Below, in pieces: positions 36,983 through 47,200 of a stretch of DNA of 64,000 nucleotides. The stretch is from Planctobacterium marinum (GTDB taxonomy: Bacteria > Pseudomonadota > Gammaproteobacteria > Enterobacterales > Alteromonadaceae): positions 1-64,000 of the forward strand of contig NZ_JAJEWQ010000003.1 of the NCBI RefSeq assembly GCF_020687805.1, given 5' to 3'. The translations under genes and the position numbers were made by a program. Under the pieces are notes generated by a model, which saw only the letters and a list, made by a program, of their open reading frames with translations, was not told the DNA's origin and ran no database searches. Positions within the stretch are counted from its first letter, which is position 1; each line of letters opens with the position of its first letter.

Positions 36983-37870
36983 ATGCCGGTAAGATCAAAA
37001 ACAGAAGATTTAGAAGCTTTTATCGCTGTGGTGGACAGCGGTAGTTTTTCCCATGCAGCAGAATTACTGGATTTACAGGTAGCGAAGGTCTCCCGGGCTG
37101 TTTCCAGACTGGAAAAAGGACTCAATTGCACACTGCTGAATCGCACCACCCGACGGCTTGAACTTACCGAAGAAGGCAATGTGTTCCTGGAGCACATCAG
37201 AAATGGTTTAAATGCCATTGAATGCGGAGAAGAAGCCATCAGGCTACTTAAGGGAACGCCCTCCGGCAAGTTGCGAATTGATGCGGCCAGTCCCTTTATT
37301 CTGCATCAGATTACACCTCTGGTGAATGACTTCCATCAGGCATTTCCCCAGGTGGTATTAGATATCACCTCAAACGACGACATTATCGATTTACTGGAAC
37401 GAAAAACCGATGTTGCGATTCGCATTGGCGAACTGGGAGATTCCAACTTGCATGCCAGAACATTGGGTAGCAGTACTTTGCACATGGTGGCCAGCCCCGA
37501 TTATCTGGCAAAAAACGGAACTTTAACGCAGCTCAATGATTTGACGCAGCACCGACTGATCGGATTTTCCCGCGCCCCTACCCTCAATCAATGGCCACTG
37601 CACACAAACCTGGATTTGTCGTTCCACATGTATGCCAGCAGTGGCGAAACGGTCAGGCAGCTTTGTCTCGCAGGGCTGGGCATTTGTTTGCTGTCTAACT
37701 TTATGTGCCGCAAAGACATACAAAGCGGCCGCCTGGCAGAGATACTGCCCGGTAGTGTGGTATCTCCCAACCGAAGGGAAAGCGTCAACGCAGTTTATTA
37801 CCGAAACAGCGCAGTCTCTTCGCGAATACAGACTTTTCTGGATTTTATCCAACCCAGGCTGTCACTGTAA
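36983..37870 (+). CDS. LysR-family transcriptional regulator
   Basis: 295 residues. N-terminal helix-turn-helix (SFSHAAELLDLQVAKVSRAVSRLEKGLNCTLLNRTTRR) and complete effector domain; the sequence resembles the CrgA/AaeR subgroup. Divergently placed from the MFS exporter, its probable target. Convergent with the ACR3 gene. Confidence 0.9.
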   Translation: MPVRSKTEDLEAFIAVVDSGSFSHAAELLDLQVAKVSRAVSRLEKGLNCTLLNRTTRRLELTEEGNVFLEHIRNGLNAIECGEEAIRLLKGTPSGKLRIDAASPFILHQITPLVNDFHQAFPQVVLDITSNDDIIDLLERKTDVAIRIGELGDSNLHARTLGSSTLHMVASPDYLAKNGTLTQLNDLTQHRLIGFSRAPTLNQWPLHTNLDLSFHMYASSGETVRQLCLAGLGICLLSNFMCRKDIQSGRLAEILPGSVVSPNRRESVNAVYYRNSAVSSRIQTFLDFIQPRLSL

Positions 37871-37935
37871 CTGCAACATTGCTGTGCTCATTTTGCCGAT
37901 ACCAGAAAGTCTGGCAAACAGGCAGTGTCGCCAAT

Positions 37936-37962
37936 AAAAAGTATCGTTAACAAAAAGTATCG
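37936..37962. repeat. Short direct repeat between convergent genes
   Basis: AAAAAGTATCG occurs at 37936-37946 and again at 37952-37962, a 16-base period, 17 bases before the ACR3 stop. No hairpin is formed. Meaning unknown. Confidence 0.5.
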
Positions 37963-37979
37963 ATAATAGGCCAGGCTTA

Positions 37980-38996
37980 CTATTGAAACCAATGGCGTGT
38001 GCGATTAGCAAACCATACTAATGACAACATCACAGGTACTTCCACCAGCACGCCCACTACGGTAGCCAGCGCTGCACCGGAGTGCAGACCGAACAGAGAA
38101 ATCGCCACAGCCACGGCCAGCTCAAAGAAATTGGAGGTGCCAATCATACAGGCCGGTGCAGCCACATTGTGCGGTAACTTCATTTGTTTTGCCGCAAAAT
38201 AGGCAATCGCAAAAATGCCGTAAGTTTGAATAAGTAACGGGACAGCAATCAGGCCAATGACCAGTGGTTTTTCGATAATGGTTTGTGCCTGAAAGCCAAA
38301 CAACAACACCACGGTAGCCAACAAACCGATGATGGACCAGGGTTTGAAATTTGCAATAAAGGCATTTAATCGGCTGTGATCATTGGCTTTATCCAGCTTT
38401 TTACGGGTAAGTGCACCGGCAATGAGTGGCAATACTACATACAAGCCCACAGATAACAGTAATGTTTCCCAAGGTACCTGAATATCGCTGATCCCCAAAA
38501 GGAACGCCGTGATAGGCGCAAAGGCAAAGATCATGATGATATCGTTAATGGATACCTGCACCAGCGTATAGTTGGCATCCCCTTTGGTCAGTTGGCTCCA
38601 GACAAACACCATAGCAGTACAAGGTGCAACACCCAGCAAGATCATACCGGCAATATATTCACTGGCTGACTGCGGGTCCACCCAGTCGGCAAATAGGCCT
38701 TTAAAAAACAACCAACCCAACAGCGCCATAGAAAAGGGTTTAATCAACCAGTTTATCACCAGGGTCAGCACCAGACCCTTCGGCTTTTTGCCGATATCCT
38801 TCAAGGAAGCAAAATCGATTTGAATCATCATCGGGTAAATCATCAGCCAGATAAGCACCGCCACTACCAGGTTAACGTGCGCATATTCCAGTTTTGCTAA
38901 CTGGTTAAACACGTCTGGTACAACATTGCCCAGTATCACCCCGGCGGCTATGCAAAGTGCCACCCATAGTGACAAATATCGTTCAAATAATCCCAC
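37980..38996 (-). CDS. ACR3-family arsenite efflux transporter
   Basis: 338 residues with ten predicted helices. The ACR3 signature [16 protein letters not shown] contains the essential Cys (C126), and the conserved Glu is in the ninth helix ([15 protein letters not shown]). It expels arsenite (and possibly antimonite) across the inner membrane. No arsenate reductase or ArsR gene is adjacent, so it is a stand-alone gene; possible operator-like repeats lie upstream (39032-39124). Confidence 0.93.
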   Translation of the reverse strand: MGLFERYLSLWVALCIAAGVILGNVVPDVFNQLAKLEYAHVNLVVAVLIWLMIYPMMIQIDFASLKDIGKKPKGLVLTLVINWLIKPFSMALLGWLFFKGLFADWVDPQSASEYIAGMILLGVAPCTAMVFVWSQLTKGDANYTLVQVSINDIIMIFAFAPITAFLLGISDIQVPWETLLLSVGLYVVLPLIAGALTRKKLDKANDHSRLNAFIANFKPWSIIGLLATVVLLFGFQAQTIIEKPLVIGLIAVPLLIQTYGIFAIAYFAAKQMKLPHNVAAPACMIGTSNFFELAVAVAISLFGLHSGAALATVVGVLVEVPVMLSLVWFANRTRHWFQ

Positions 38997-39031
38997 TGAC
39001 CTTCTCCATCACTGATGCGAAAACATTAATT

Positions 39032-39124
39032 CATTATGCAACACTAACTGGTGTTAATGACCACTGTGGCTGGCAAACAAACCAGCGACACATACGAAAA
39101 ATCATATGTATGTTTTTTCATATG
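39032..39124. promoter_or_regulatory. Possible operator region upstream of the ACR3 gene
   Basis: The 316-base gap between the ACR3 start and the next gene contains an inverted repeat AACAC/GTGTT with flanking CATTA/TAATG (39032-39059) and a set of CATAyG boxes joined by A/T-runs: CATACG at 39091, CATATG at 39103 and 39119. These could be regulator sites for the transporter. No gene is seen in the gap. The assignment to a particular regulator is not possible. Confidence 0.35.
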
Positions 39125-39312
39125 TCAAATGTTATATCGCGAATCTTATCTACGTCCTGAAATCATCGTGACGAACAGCTCGTTTACAGCGATTGGCCAA
39201 GGTAAAGCAATCTACCGGGAACAAAAAATAACAAGTTGATTACGTTTTTTTGACATAGGAAAGCAGCCCATTGTTGCGCAAACTTTCAGAGTCGAAATTA
39301 CATAACAACGCT

Positions 39313-40182
39313 ATGAAATTACCTTACATTGCCCTGTTTACCGCGCTGATAACTGTTCATATAACGGGTGCAGCAAGCCCGCTGAAAATACCAGGCTCGT
39401 CAAAAGTGAGTACTTTGCCTACTGATGTATTACACGAAGTCGTAAAGCGCTCAGACAAATTTAGCCGCATTGACTATGTGTATGGCGAGCAGGGAGATGC
39501 CTCTTTTTCCAGAACCCAGGAAGATGTTATCCAGGGCAAACTGGATCTTATGTGGACAGCCACCTCAGAGTTTTACGAAACACATTACAGCGCTATCTAT
39601 TTTCCTATTTACCGGGGCAGCCTCGGGATCAGAATTGGCATCATTAAGCAGGAAAATGCCGCACAGTTTGCCAACCTGACAAGTTTGCACACGTTAAAAA
39701 CCTTTACCGCTTGTCAGGGAAAGCTCTGGGCAGACACAAAAATACTCGAAGCCAACGGAGTAAACGTGGCCGCAAGCCACAAGTACTTTAACCTGTTTCC
39801 AATGCTTGAAGGCGGACGTTGTGACTATTTTCCACGTGCCTTTTTTGAACCCTGGAGCGAAATTGAACGGGAGAGCCAGTACCGGCTGACAGTGGATGAG
39901 CACATGCTGATCCGATACAAACTGGCGAATTTTTTCTTTGTTAAAAAAGGTAATCTGGAACTGGCCAAACACATCTATGACATCCTGGTGCAAATGCACA
40001 GGGATGGCAGTTATGAAACTATGTTCAGGGCCGACCCCGATGTACGGCGGGGGCTTCGCTTTGCCAAACTCGGCAACAGAGAGGTGTTCGATTTTAACAA
40101 TCCATACCTGACTGATGCGGTCAGAGAAATCTCTGCAGAGTTTTGGTTAAACCTGGACGATGAGGCATTTTCCGCCCCCTAA
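39313..40182 (+). CDS. Periplasmic binding protein-like (family-3-type) protein
   Basis: About 289 residues from ATG 39313, which begins a signal peptide (KLPYIALFTALITVHITGA). A TTG at 39271 with AGGA ten bases upstream would add 14 residues. The protein has the orphan SBP pattern (QEDVIQGKLDLMWTATSEFYE; a cysteine pair in TACQGKLWAD and GGRCDYFPRAF). No transporter genes are adjacent. It precedes the PhyH gene by 34 bases and may be co-transcribed with it. Confidence 0.65.
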   Translation: MKLPYIALFTALITVHITGAASPLKIPGSSKVSTLPTDVLHEVVKRSDKFSRIDYVYGEQGDASFSRTQEDVIQGKLDLMWTATSEFYETHYSAIYFPIYRGSLGIRIGIIKQENAAQFANLTSLHTLKTFTACQGKLWADTKILEANGVNVAASHKYFNLFPMLEGGRCDYFPRAFFEPWSEIERESQYRLTVDEHMLIRYKLANFFFVKKGNLELAKHIYDILVQMHRDGSYETMFRADPDVRRGLRFAKLGNREVFDFNNPYLTDAVREISAEFWLNLDDEAFSAP

Positions 40183-40216
40183 TGTAACCTATCCAAAAAC
40201 ACACAAAGGTAAAGTT

Positions 40217-40924
40217 ATGCAGCAACAATACAAGCAGTTAATCGCGCAATTTTGGCATCAAGGTTATCTGGTATTGGAAAACTTTTTCGAGGATGAACTG
40301 ATGCAAACTATGCATCAGGAAATCCTGGCTCATTTTGGCCAGGCGCCGGAATTTCAGCACTCTGAAGAGTTTCTTAAAAAGTCGGCCACTGAAGTGATCC
40401 CCTGGTTCCCGCAACGCGAAGGAAACCCGCTATTTGACAGTATCGAAAAGCACGCAGGATTCTGTCAGTTAACCTCTGCGATTTTGGGGCCATGGCAATC
40501 GCAATATTCGATGGTGATGTTTTCAAAAATGGGCACAAAAGGTCAGGCCTGGCATCAGGACTGCCCACCTGAGCAGAGTACCCAGTTTAATCTCAATCGC
40601 CTGGTTTACACCATGGACATCAATGAAGATACCGGTGGACAGGTGGTGATCCGTCCCAAAACGCACATGAACGGTGCTCTGTCTGCGGGTCCGGTGAATG
40701 AAGACTTTGAAGATCAGTTAGTGCTAAGCCCGAAGCGCGGCACATTAATATTATTGCATGGCCATTGCTGGCACAGAATTACCCCTATTGAAGGGCCGTA
40801 TCGGGTGTCCACCAATTACCGTTGCGCCCCTGAAGGCGTTCCGGACGACATCACGGATATTTGTGTTTACCGCAATATGCGTTTTCAGTTTTCCACCAAT
40901 TTGGTACTGGAAGAAAGGGCCTGA
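40217..40924 (+). CDS. Phytanoyl-CoA dioxygenase (PhyH)-family protein
   Basis: 235 residues from ATG 40217 (AAGG upstream). An iron/2-oxoglutarate oxygenase: the HxD of the metal triad is H113/D115 (AWHQDCP) and the distal His is H186 (HGHCWHRITP), with R196 positioned to hold 2-oxoglutarate. It would hydroxylate a small molecule; the substrate is unknown. Convergent with the halogenase homologue, another oxygen-dependent enzyme. Confidence 0.85.
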   Translation: MQQQYKQLIAQFWHQGYLVLENFFEDELMQTMHQEILAHFGQAPEFQHSEEFLKKSATEVIPWFPQREGNPLFDSIEKHAGFCQLTSAILGPWQSQYSMVMFSKMGTKGQAWHQDCPPEQSTQFNLNRLVYTMDINEDTGGQVVIRPKTHMNGALSAGPVNEDFEDQLVLSPKRGTLILLHGHCWHRITPIEGPYRVSTNYRCAPEGVPDDITDICVYRNMRFQFSTNLVLEERA

Positions 40925-40932
40925 GCCTGAAC

Positions 40933-40963
40933 GCCAATAGCCCTTTGGCCGAGGGCTACTGGC
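40933..40963. terminator. Hairpin between convergent PhyH and halogenase genes
   Basis: GCCAATAGCCCT pairs with AGGGCTACTGGC (11 of 12 pairs) around a seven-base loop. It covers the halogenase stop. It lacks a T-run, so it is only a possible transcription barrier for both genes. Confidence 0.4.
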
Positions 40964-42422
40964 AATAGCGCGTCAGGTACTGCTGGTGTTCGGGTAATGC
41001 CGACACCTGACGGTGGTGTGAACTGACAATATTATCCAGAAAAGCCTTTAGTTCATGAGCTTGCATTTCATCTGCGATGCGATGATATTTTTCCGGAATA
41101 AGCCCCTGCCCAATCATAACCTGCAGCCAGGAATCCACAAAGATCTCTTCATGGCGTACAATAAACCGGCCGGTTTTGCGAAATAAACTCATGCGCTCCT
41201 GCAAACTTTCGGGTATTTCCATCTGTTTGCAATAGCGCCAAAAGTCAGAATCATCTCGCTGCGTCTGGCAATAGTGAAGTACAATGAAATCTCTGATTTG
41301 TTGATAATCAGACATCCCAGACTTATTAAACTCATCAATATCGAGCTGCTCAATGCCCTGCGACGGAAAAAGTTTAATTAAGCGCAGAATACCCTGCTGA
41401 ATCAAATGAATCGCCGTGGACTCCAAAGGCTCAATAAAGCCTCCCGACAACCCGATCGCCACACAGTTTTTATGCCATAACTGTTCTCTGTGCCCCGTCT
41501 TAAATCCGATTAATCTTGGCTCGGTTATCAGCTCTCCCTCAACCGTGGACAACAGCCGCTCGCGCGCGGTGTCATCATCCATATATTGGGAACTGTACAC
41601 GATGCCGTTGCCCATACGATGTTGCAATGGTATGCGCCACTGCCATCCTGACTCATGCGCAATGGAACGGGTGTAAGGCACCGGCGTATTACTGGTTTTC
41701 GTTTGCACAGCCCAGGCCCGGTCACATTTTAACCACTGACCATAGTCATTAAAGGGAACTTTAAGTGTTTCATTGATAAGCAGCCCTTTAAAACCGGAAC
41801 AATCAACAAAGAGATCACCGGCCACATGCTCCCCACTTTCCAGTAATAAGGAAGAGATAAACCCCGTCCCGGCGTCACAGTTAACCTTTGCCACCTTACC
41901 TTCAATGCGGGTCACGCCTTGCTTTTCCGCCACACTTCGCAGCAGTTTGGCGTACAAGCTGCTGTCCAGATGAAAGGCGTAATTCAGACCATTTTTTGAC
42001 TGTGCAAACCGGTTCGCACCCGCTGCAACAGCTTCGATGTTATAGGCGCTAAAATTGTCACTGATCCCCAGCTCCAGCCCCTTTCGCCAAAAATCGTGAA
42101 ATCCGGCCGCCCATAAACTGCGGCCCGTAGAGCCAAATGCATGGAAATAACTGTGCTCCTGCGCTGCCCAGTTTTCAAACTGTATACCCAGTTTATAAGT
42201 ACCCCGGGTGTGTTTTAAAAACGTATGGGAATCCAGATCGAGCAAGCCATTAAAAAACTGCATGGTGGGGATGGTCGCCTCACCAACGCCTATCGTTCCG
42301 ATTTGCTCAGACTCCACCAGCGTAACCTTGACGTTTGACAGCACTTTGCTCAGTGCCGCGGCTGTCATCCATCCGGCAGTTCCGCCCCCTAAAATAACCA
42401 CATTGTTTACGATTTTATTCAT
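40956..42422 (-). CDS. Flavin-dependent tryptophan halogenase family protein
   Basis: 488 residues. The FAD-binding motif GGGTAGW is at 12-18, the halogenase lysine position is filled by K77 (TRGTYKLGIQFENW), and a WxWxIP motif occurs in SGWQWRIPLQ. Biochemically the family chlorinates or brominates indoles with FADH2. In Alteromonadales homologues are regularly encoded after TonB receptors together with SapC and cupin-like proteins in sugar loci, where no halogenated product is known; the natural reaction here is therefore open. Lies 14 bases after the cupin gene in the same operon. Confidence 0.9.
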   Translation of the reverse strand: MNKIVNNVVILGGGTAGWMTAAALSKVLSNVKVTLVESEQIGTIGVGEATIPTMQFFNGLLDLDSHTFLKHTRGTYKLGIQFENWAAQEHSYFHAFGSTGRSLWAAGFHDFWRKGLELGISDNFSAYNIEAVAAGANRFAQSKNGLNYAFHLDSSLYAKLLRSVAEKQGVTRIEGKVAKVNCDAGTGFISSLLLESGEHVAGDLFVDCSGFKGLLINETLKVPFNDYGQWLKCDRAWAVQTKTSNTPVPYTRSIAHESGWQWRIPLQHRMGNGIVYSSQYMDDDTARERLLSTVEGELITEPRLIGFKTGHREQLWHKNCVAIGLSGGFIEPLESTAIHLIQQGILRLIKLFPSQGIEQLDIDEFNKSGMSDYQQIRDFIVLHYCQTQRDDSDFWRYCKQMEIPESLQERMSLFRKTGRFIVRHEEIFVDSWLQVMIGQGLIPEKYHRIADEMQAHELKAFLDNIVSSHHRQVSALPEHQQYLTRYCQ

Positions 42423-42436
42423 ATTTTTTTGTTCGC

Positions 42437-43456
42437 TTAACGATTTAACGCAGCCAGTATCTGCGCCCGTAGTTTTCGAGCCGTAAGCTCGTCCAGTTCC
42501 CCCAATACCCCTTGTGCAAAATGAGGAATATGCGCAAAATTTCTGTCTTCAAACACAAACTGCTGAAACAGGTGTTGCCACGCCTGCTTTTGCTCTGCCG
42601 GTAGCGCCTTCATTGTCATTAAGGCTAAGTTTAACGCCTGCATCGGTGATGGCATCCAGGCGGGTGTCGGTTTCCACCAGTAGTTCATCAGCAAATTAAA
42701 GTCCGAACAGGCACGTATCTGATGCCACCACATACTGGGAATAAATAAGACATCACCCGGCTCAAGTACAACTTCAATACTGGCAGCTATAGCCTGTTGA
42801 TATTTTGGATATTTGTCAAAGTCAGGCGCATCCGGATTTACCAAACTGATAGCCGGACCGGCCGGATTGAAATCCAGTGGCCCGATATAAAGATTATCCA
42901 CCTGCTCCGGTGGAAACAAAGTAACTACCCGGGTGCCACAAAGATTGCAGGCAAAATTATTCGGGAAATCGAAATGGGCAGCGATTAACGACTGATTACC
43001 CAGCCACAGGTTCGCCACTGTATCAGTTTTCGAAATACCAAACTCCAGTTCGTTTTCATCACGTAAACCGGGAAAATACTTCTGTATATTGGTGGACCCC
43101 ATATACAGTGTCTGATGGTTTTTAGCGATGGCCGTTAAAAATGCTGGCAAGTTCATCGTCAGCTTCTCAAAGTTCATTCCACTAAAGTCATCATTGTAAA
43201 AAATACGCCCATCAAAGCGTTTTTCCAATGCAAAGGTTAACATTTCAAGGCCGGCGTCAAAGCGACGCAAATAAGCCTCTAAATCCAACTGCGATCGTTG
43301 CGCCGCCTGCACCATTGGCCAGTCTGCAATCTGTTGTTTTAACAATACCGGAGCCTGTGCTTTAGTGGCGATAAGCTGCAATTCTCCATTACTGCGTTTT
43401 CGGAATTCGTTATCTCCCGCAACCTGGTGCATTTTTGCTGACAGGACAGAAGTCAT
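42437..43456 (-). CDS. Cupin-like (JmjC/cupin_8) oxygenase
   Basis: 339 residues. The double-stranded beta-helix metal triad is H161/D163 (AAHFDFPNNF) and H245 (PSMWWHQI), preceded by GDVLFIP. These proteins are iron/2-oxoglutarate hydroxylases of proteins or small molecules. It starts one base after the SapC gene stop, indicating translational coupling, and precedes the halogenase homologue. Confidence 0.88.
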   Translation of the reverse strand: MTSVLSAKMHQVAGDNEFRKRSNGELQLIATKAQAPVLLKQQIADWPMVQAAQRSQLDLEAYLRRFDAGLEMLTFALEKRFDGRIFYNDDFSGMNFEKLTMNLPAFLTAIAKNHQTLYMGSTNIQKYFPGLRDENELEFGISKTDTVANLWLGNQSLIAAHFDFPNNFACNLCGTRVVTLFPPEQVDNLYIGPLDFNPAGPAISLVNPDAPDFDKYPKYQQAIAASIEVVLEPGDVLFIPSMWWHQIRACSDFNLLMNYWWKPTPAWMPSPMQALNLALMTMKALPAEQKQAWQHLFQQFVFEDRNFAHIPHFAQGVLGELDELTARKLRAQILAALNR

Positions 43457-44182
43457 TTAACGGGTAACTTGCTGTAGGCGCTTTCGACTTAGCAAGTCAG
43501 AAAAGGCGGTTAAAGAAGCCATGCAGAAATACGCCAGCTGCAGAAAGCCCAACTGATTCAACTGCTGTAATTGCCCGGCATTTAGTCCGGCCAGTTTCTC
43601 CTCATCGATACTCAAAAAACCCGACAAGCGAATATTGTTTTGCTCTGCCAGTTGCGCTTCCAACACGAACGGCTGCAACAAATCATGCTGTTGCAATGCC
43701 TCGCAAAATTGCCCGGTTAGTGCTCGTTCTTCATGCAGGCGATACAGCACTTCGGCCATAGACTGAGTATAAGGAGCGTTGCCGCCATGCGCTAAAAATA
43801 GCGCCTCACCGACTTTGTCATTTATCCTTGTATCGGATAAATCCACACTGATCACCCTACTCTCCGTACCGTCAGATTGACGCTGATGGCCAATCTGAAA
43901 TGGTCCTTTGCGCAGCATTAACGGCTGATAGATGCCGCCTGGCCATTGCCCATCCCGAATAAACAGGTTTTCCCCTTGTTCAAAGCCAAAAATCGCCACC
44001 GGGAACAGCTCTCCACTGTCGGGCTTCTGGTGAAATACAATTGGAAAATGTCGCAAGGCCTCTCTTAATTCACTGAGTACCAGAGATGTACAAGCGGGTG
44101 CAGATGAATCCTCAACCAATACCTTATCAAGTACTTTTAAATTCAGGTGCTCAACATTGTTTAAAACTACATATTCACTCAT
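43457..44182 (-). CDS. SapC-family protein
   Basis: 241 residues, no signal peptide. It shows the SapC pattern (LREALRHFPIVF, PVAIFGFEQGENLF, YQPLMLRKGPFQIG). The biochemical role of the family is unknown; the name came from a Campylobacter surface-protein context, but in marine bacteria it co-occurs with TonB receptors in carbohydrate loci. First gene after the terminator at 44216-44251. Confidence 0.88.
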   Translation of the reverse strand: MSEYVVLNNVEHLNLKVLDKVLVEDSSAPACTSLVLSELREALRHFPIVFHQKPDSGELFPVAIFGFEQGENLFIRDGQWPGGIYQPLMLRKGPFQIGHQRQSDGTESRVISVDLSDTRINDKVGEALFLAHGGNAPYTQSMAEVLYRLHEERALTGQFCEALQQHDLLQPFVLEAQLAEQNNIRLSGFLSIDEEKLAGLNAGQLQQLNQLGFLQLAYFCMASLTAFSDLLSRKRLQQVTR

Positions 44183-44215
44183 AACGTACTTTATTTAAAA
44201 CCCTTACCAAGAAAC

Positions 44216-44251
44216 ACAAAAACGGCCAGCCACCTGACGTGACTGACCGTT
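44216..44251 (-). terminator. Terminator between the TonB receptor and sapC
   Basis: AACGGCCAGCCAC pairs with GTGACTGACCGTT through 13 positions (two G-T pairs) around a five-base loop, ending in TTTTTG on the minus strand. It lies 18 bases after the receptor stop and 33 before the sapC start, so expression of the three enzymes needs read-through. Confidence 0.78.
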
Positions 44252-44269
44252 TAACGGCATTACACTAAC

Positions 44270-47200
44270 TTAAAAATCATAGCGAACGCCGAACGCATAG
44301 CGCGCACTTTGTTCATTGGCATAGATGATCATGTCATCACCCCGGGCATGAGCCCGTCGATTTTCTTCAGTGATGTTAATGCCTTCAAAAGCGAGGGTCA
44401 GATTCTCGGTCACACTGTATGAAACGCTCAAATCAAGCTGTGCGTAAGACTCGGTGTATGCCGGTTCTTGCTGGCCATTGCCACCGGTGGTGGAATTCAG
44501 GAACTTATCCCGCCAGTTATAGGCCAGTCGAATTTGCAGTGCATCCTTTTCGTAAAATGCCACCAGGTTTGCAGTATCGCTCAGCCCCAGTAAGGCAAAT
44601 TGGTCTTCGCCAATGGTAGTGTTGTCATAAGTCACGTCACCATCAACCGTTGTATAGTTGGCCTGGATACCAAACCCGGATTCCCCAAAAATGTGCTGGG
44701 CGGCAAATTCAAAGCCGTCAACTGAGGCATCATCCTGGTTTACCGGGATGGTAACCGTATAATCCAGCGGATCATAAACACTGAGATCACCGGTTAAACT
44801 GCCATCCGCAGCTACCCAGCCCTGATCCACATAGTATTGTCTGATTTCCTGTGCCGCATTGCCCGGATTAACCACCGCACCCTGCGCTTCTTCGAACCGC
44901 TCGCCCGATGCAGGGTTAACCAAGTTCGGATAGATAACCTGATTAACGACACTGGTACCGATAAAGTTCTTCACGTCTTTTTTGTAGTAACCAATGGCGG
45001 CATAACTGCCCTCACCATAATAGTATTCCAGTGAAATATCGAAGTTATCGGATTCAAAGGGTTCCAGGTTTGGATCGCCGGAAGCCGCCGTAGAATTATC
45101 GAAGGTTCTGGCCTGACTACTGGCCGGTACCGCACCTGCCTGCAGGTCGTCATAGGCGGGTCGTGCGATGGTTTTACTGACTGAGATACGACCAATCAGA
45201 TCTTCAGTCAAATCAATACTGAAATCCAGGTTGGGTAACGTGTGACTGTAATCCCCTTCCCCTTCGGCAAACACGCCTCCATTTTGTTGCAGGATGAGTT
45301 CGTTAGCCGTAAGCCACGACAAACTGGTATAGTTAGGGATTAGCGACTCAGATTTAACATCGGTTGCTTCATGTCTTACCCCCACAATCAGCCGTGATGG
45401 CATGTCACCAAGTTCAAACTCAAGGTTGGCCTGAACGTAAAAAGCCAGTTGCTCTTCTTCCAGCCGTAAGTCGTTGGCGTATTCCGGGTTAGTACACAAA
45501 GTTCCGGCGGCGCAGTTTCCAAACACATTCCCAGGCAAAGTGGGATTTGCCGCATAAAGGGCAGCAATGTCACTGCTAAACTGATCAAAATCAACCCATA
45601 CCATCTGCCCATTGGCACCAATATTGTCACCGGAAAGGTCATTCAGATCGGCGACCGTAAAGGCACCATCTGAAAAGTTACCGTCACCATCACCCGCTGG
45701 CGAGTTCCAGCCACCGCCTGTGGTATGGCCGGTAAAGCCCATTCCGCCCCAGTCTCCCCCCTGATTAAGGCTAAAGGCTGTACGGTTGTTCATGGTCAGA
45801 TGAGAAACACCAAAGTTCACCTTGCTGACAATTCCGGCGTCGAAAACGTACTCACCGTTTAATTGCACCTGGTCAATCTCGGTTTTCATGTAACCGTTTC
45901 TAAAACTATTGCCCGATGCGATAATAAGACCAGGGTCAATGGCTTCATTGCCTGACGCGCCGGCATCAAAAGGGGCTTCCGTGGGGGTCAGAAAGACCTG
46001 CATTTCCGGCACATATTGGGAGAAATCAACGGTGGTCCGGTAGCGACGGAACGTACTGGCCGTCACAACATTGTTGCTACCCCGGTGATCCTTTGGCTTT
46101 GCTTCAGCTTCGGAGCTATGAGCATCCAAAGTCAGTACCAGGTTGTCATTCACTTCATATTCGAGATTCAGACCGATGGAGTCATTCTGATTGGTAGTCC
46201 CCCAGGCACCCACTCCGTAGGAAAGATCACAACAATCGCGATTATTCAGCATCAGTGGCGACACCACCCCGTTGCTGTCCACTTCGGTAAAGACCGTATC
46301 GGCATAGCTGCCTGCCCCAAACCAGGCTGAAAACTCCTGACGGCCTACATCTTGCTCCAGTTCGGAATAAGTATAATCCAGCGTCGCTTTCAGCTTGTCT
46401 GAAGGGGCAAACTGCAAGGTTAACTGTGCGTTGGTGCGTACCCGGCTGAAATCTTCAAACACGTACATGTAGTTTTGCGGAGCAGCAAAAATAACACTAC
46501 CGCTACCAGCGTTGTATACCTCATTACCAAAATTATCCAGTTGTTGCCCGCTCAGATTGCTGGTGTTCCAACCCGATGTCACCTGACCGGATGCAATGTA
46601 ATTGTCCCGCTCAGAGCGACTGGCAACCAGTGATATCCCCACCTTATCATCGTTAAAGGTATTGGAAATAATGCCCGACACTTCCGGGGTGATATCATTG
46701 CCTACGCGGGTATCGTCACTGATTGCTTTAGCGCCGATACTGGCCATAAAACCGGGATTGTTAAAAGGCTTGTGAGTTTGAATATTGATTGTTGAACCAA
46801 TGCCGCCCGTAGTTAAATGGGCCTTACCGGTTTTGTAAACCTCAACCCCCGACACGGACTCTGAGGCCAGATTCGCAAAATCAAAAGAACGGTCAGTGTT
46901 GACATTCAGACCGCTGAGATTGGCCGCAGGCATCTGACGACCATTCAGGGTGATCATATTAAATTCCGGGCCCCAGCCACGTACTGTCACTCGTGAGCCT
47001 TCGTTGTTTTGGCGGTCAATAGCTACCCCGGTAATGCGTTGCAGCGATTCAGCGAGGTTAGTATCCGGGAATTTGCCGATGTCCTCGGCAGAAATAGCAT
47101 CAACAACACCATCGGAGCTACGCTTAATATCCATCGATTTAATTAGACTGCCGCGAATACCGGTAACTTCGATCACTTCAGTGCCATCGTCTTCGACGGT

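Noticed and set aside
37632-37937. A 101-codon plus-strand frame overlapping the LysR gene
   Set aside because: It is out of frame with a complete LysR regulator and has no ribosome site or family resemblance.
39051-39239. Short plus-strand frame upstream of the binding-protein gene
   Set aside because: 62 codons without ribosome site or protein-like composition; it overlaps the A/T-rich repeats taken as a regulatory region.
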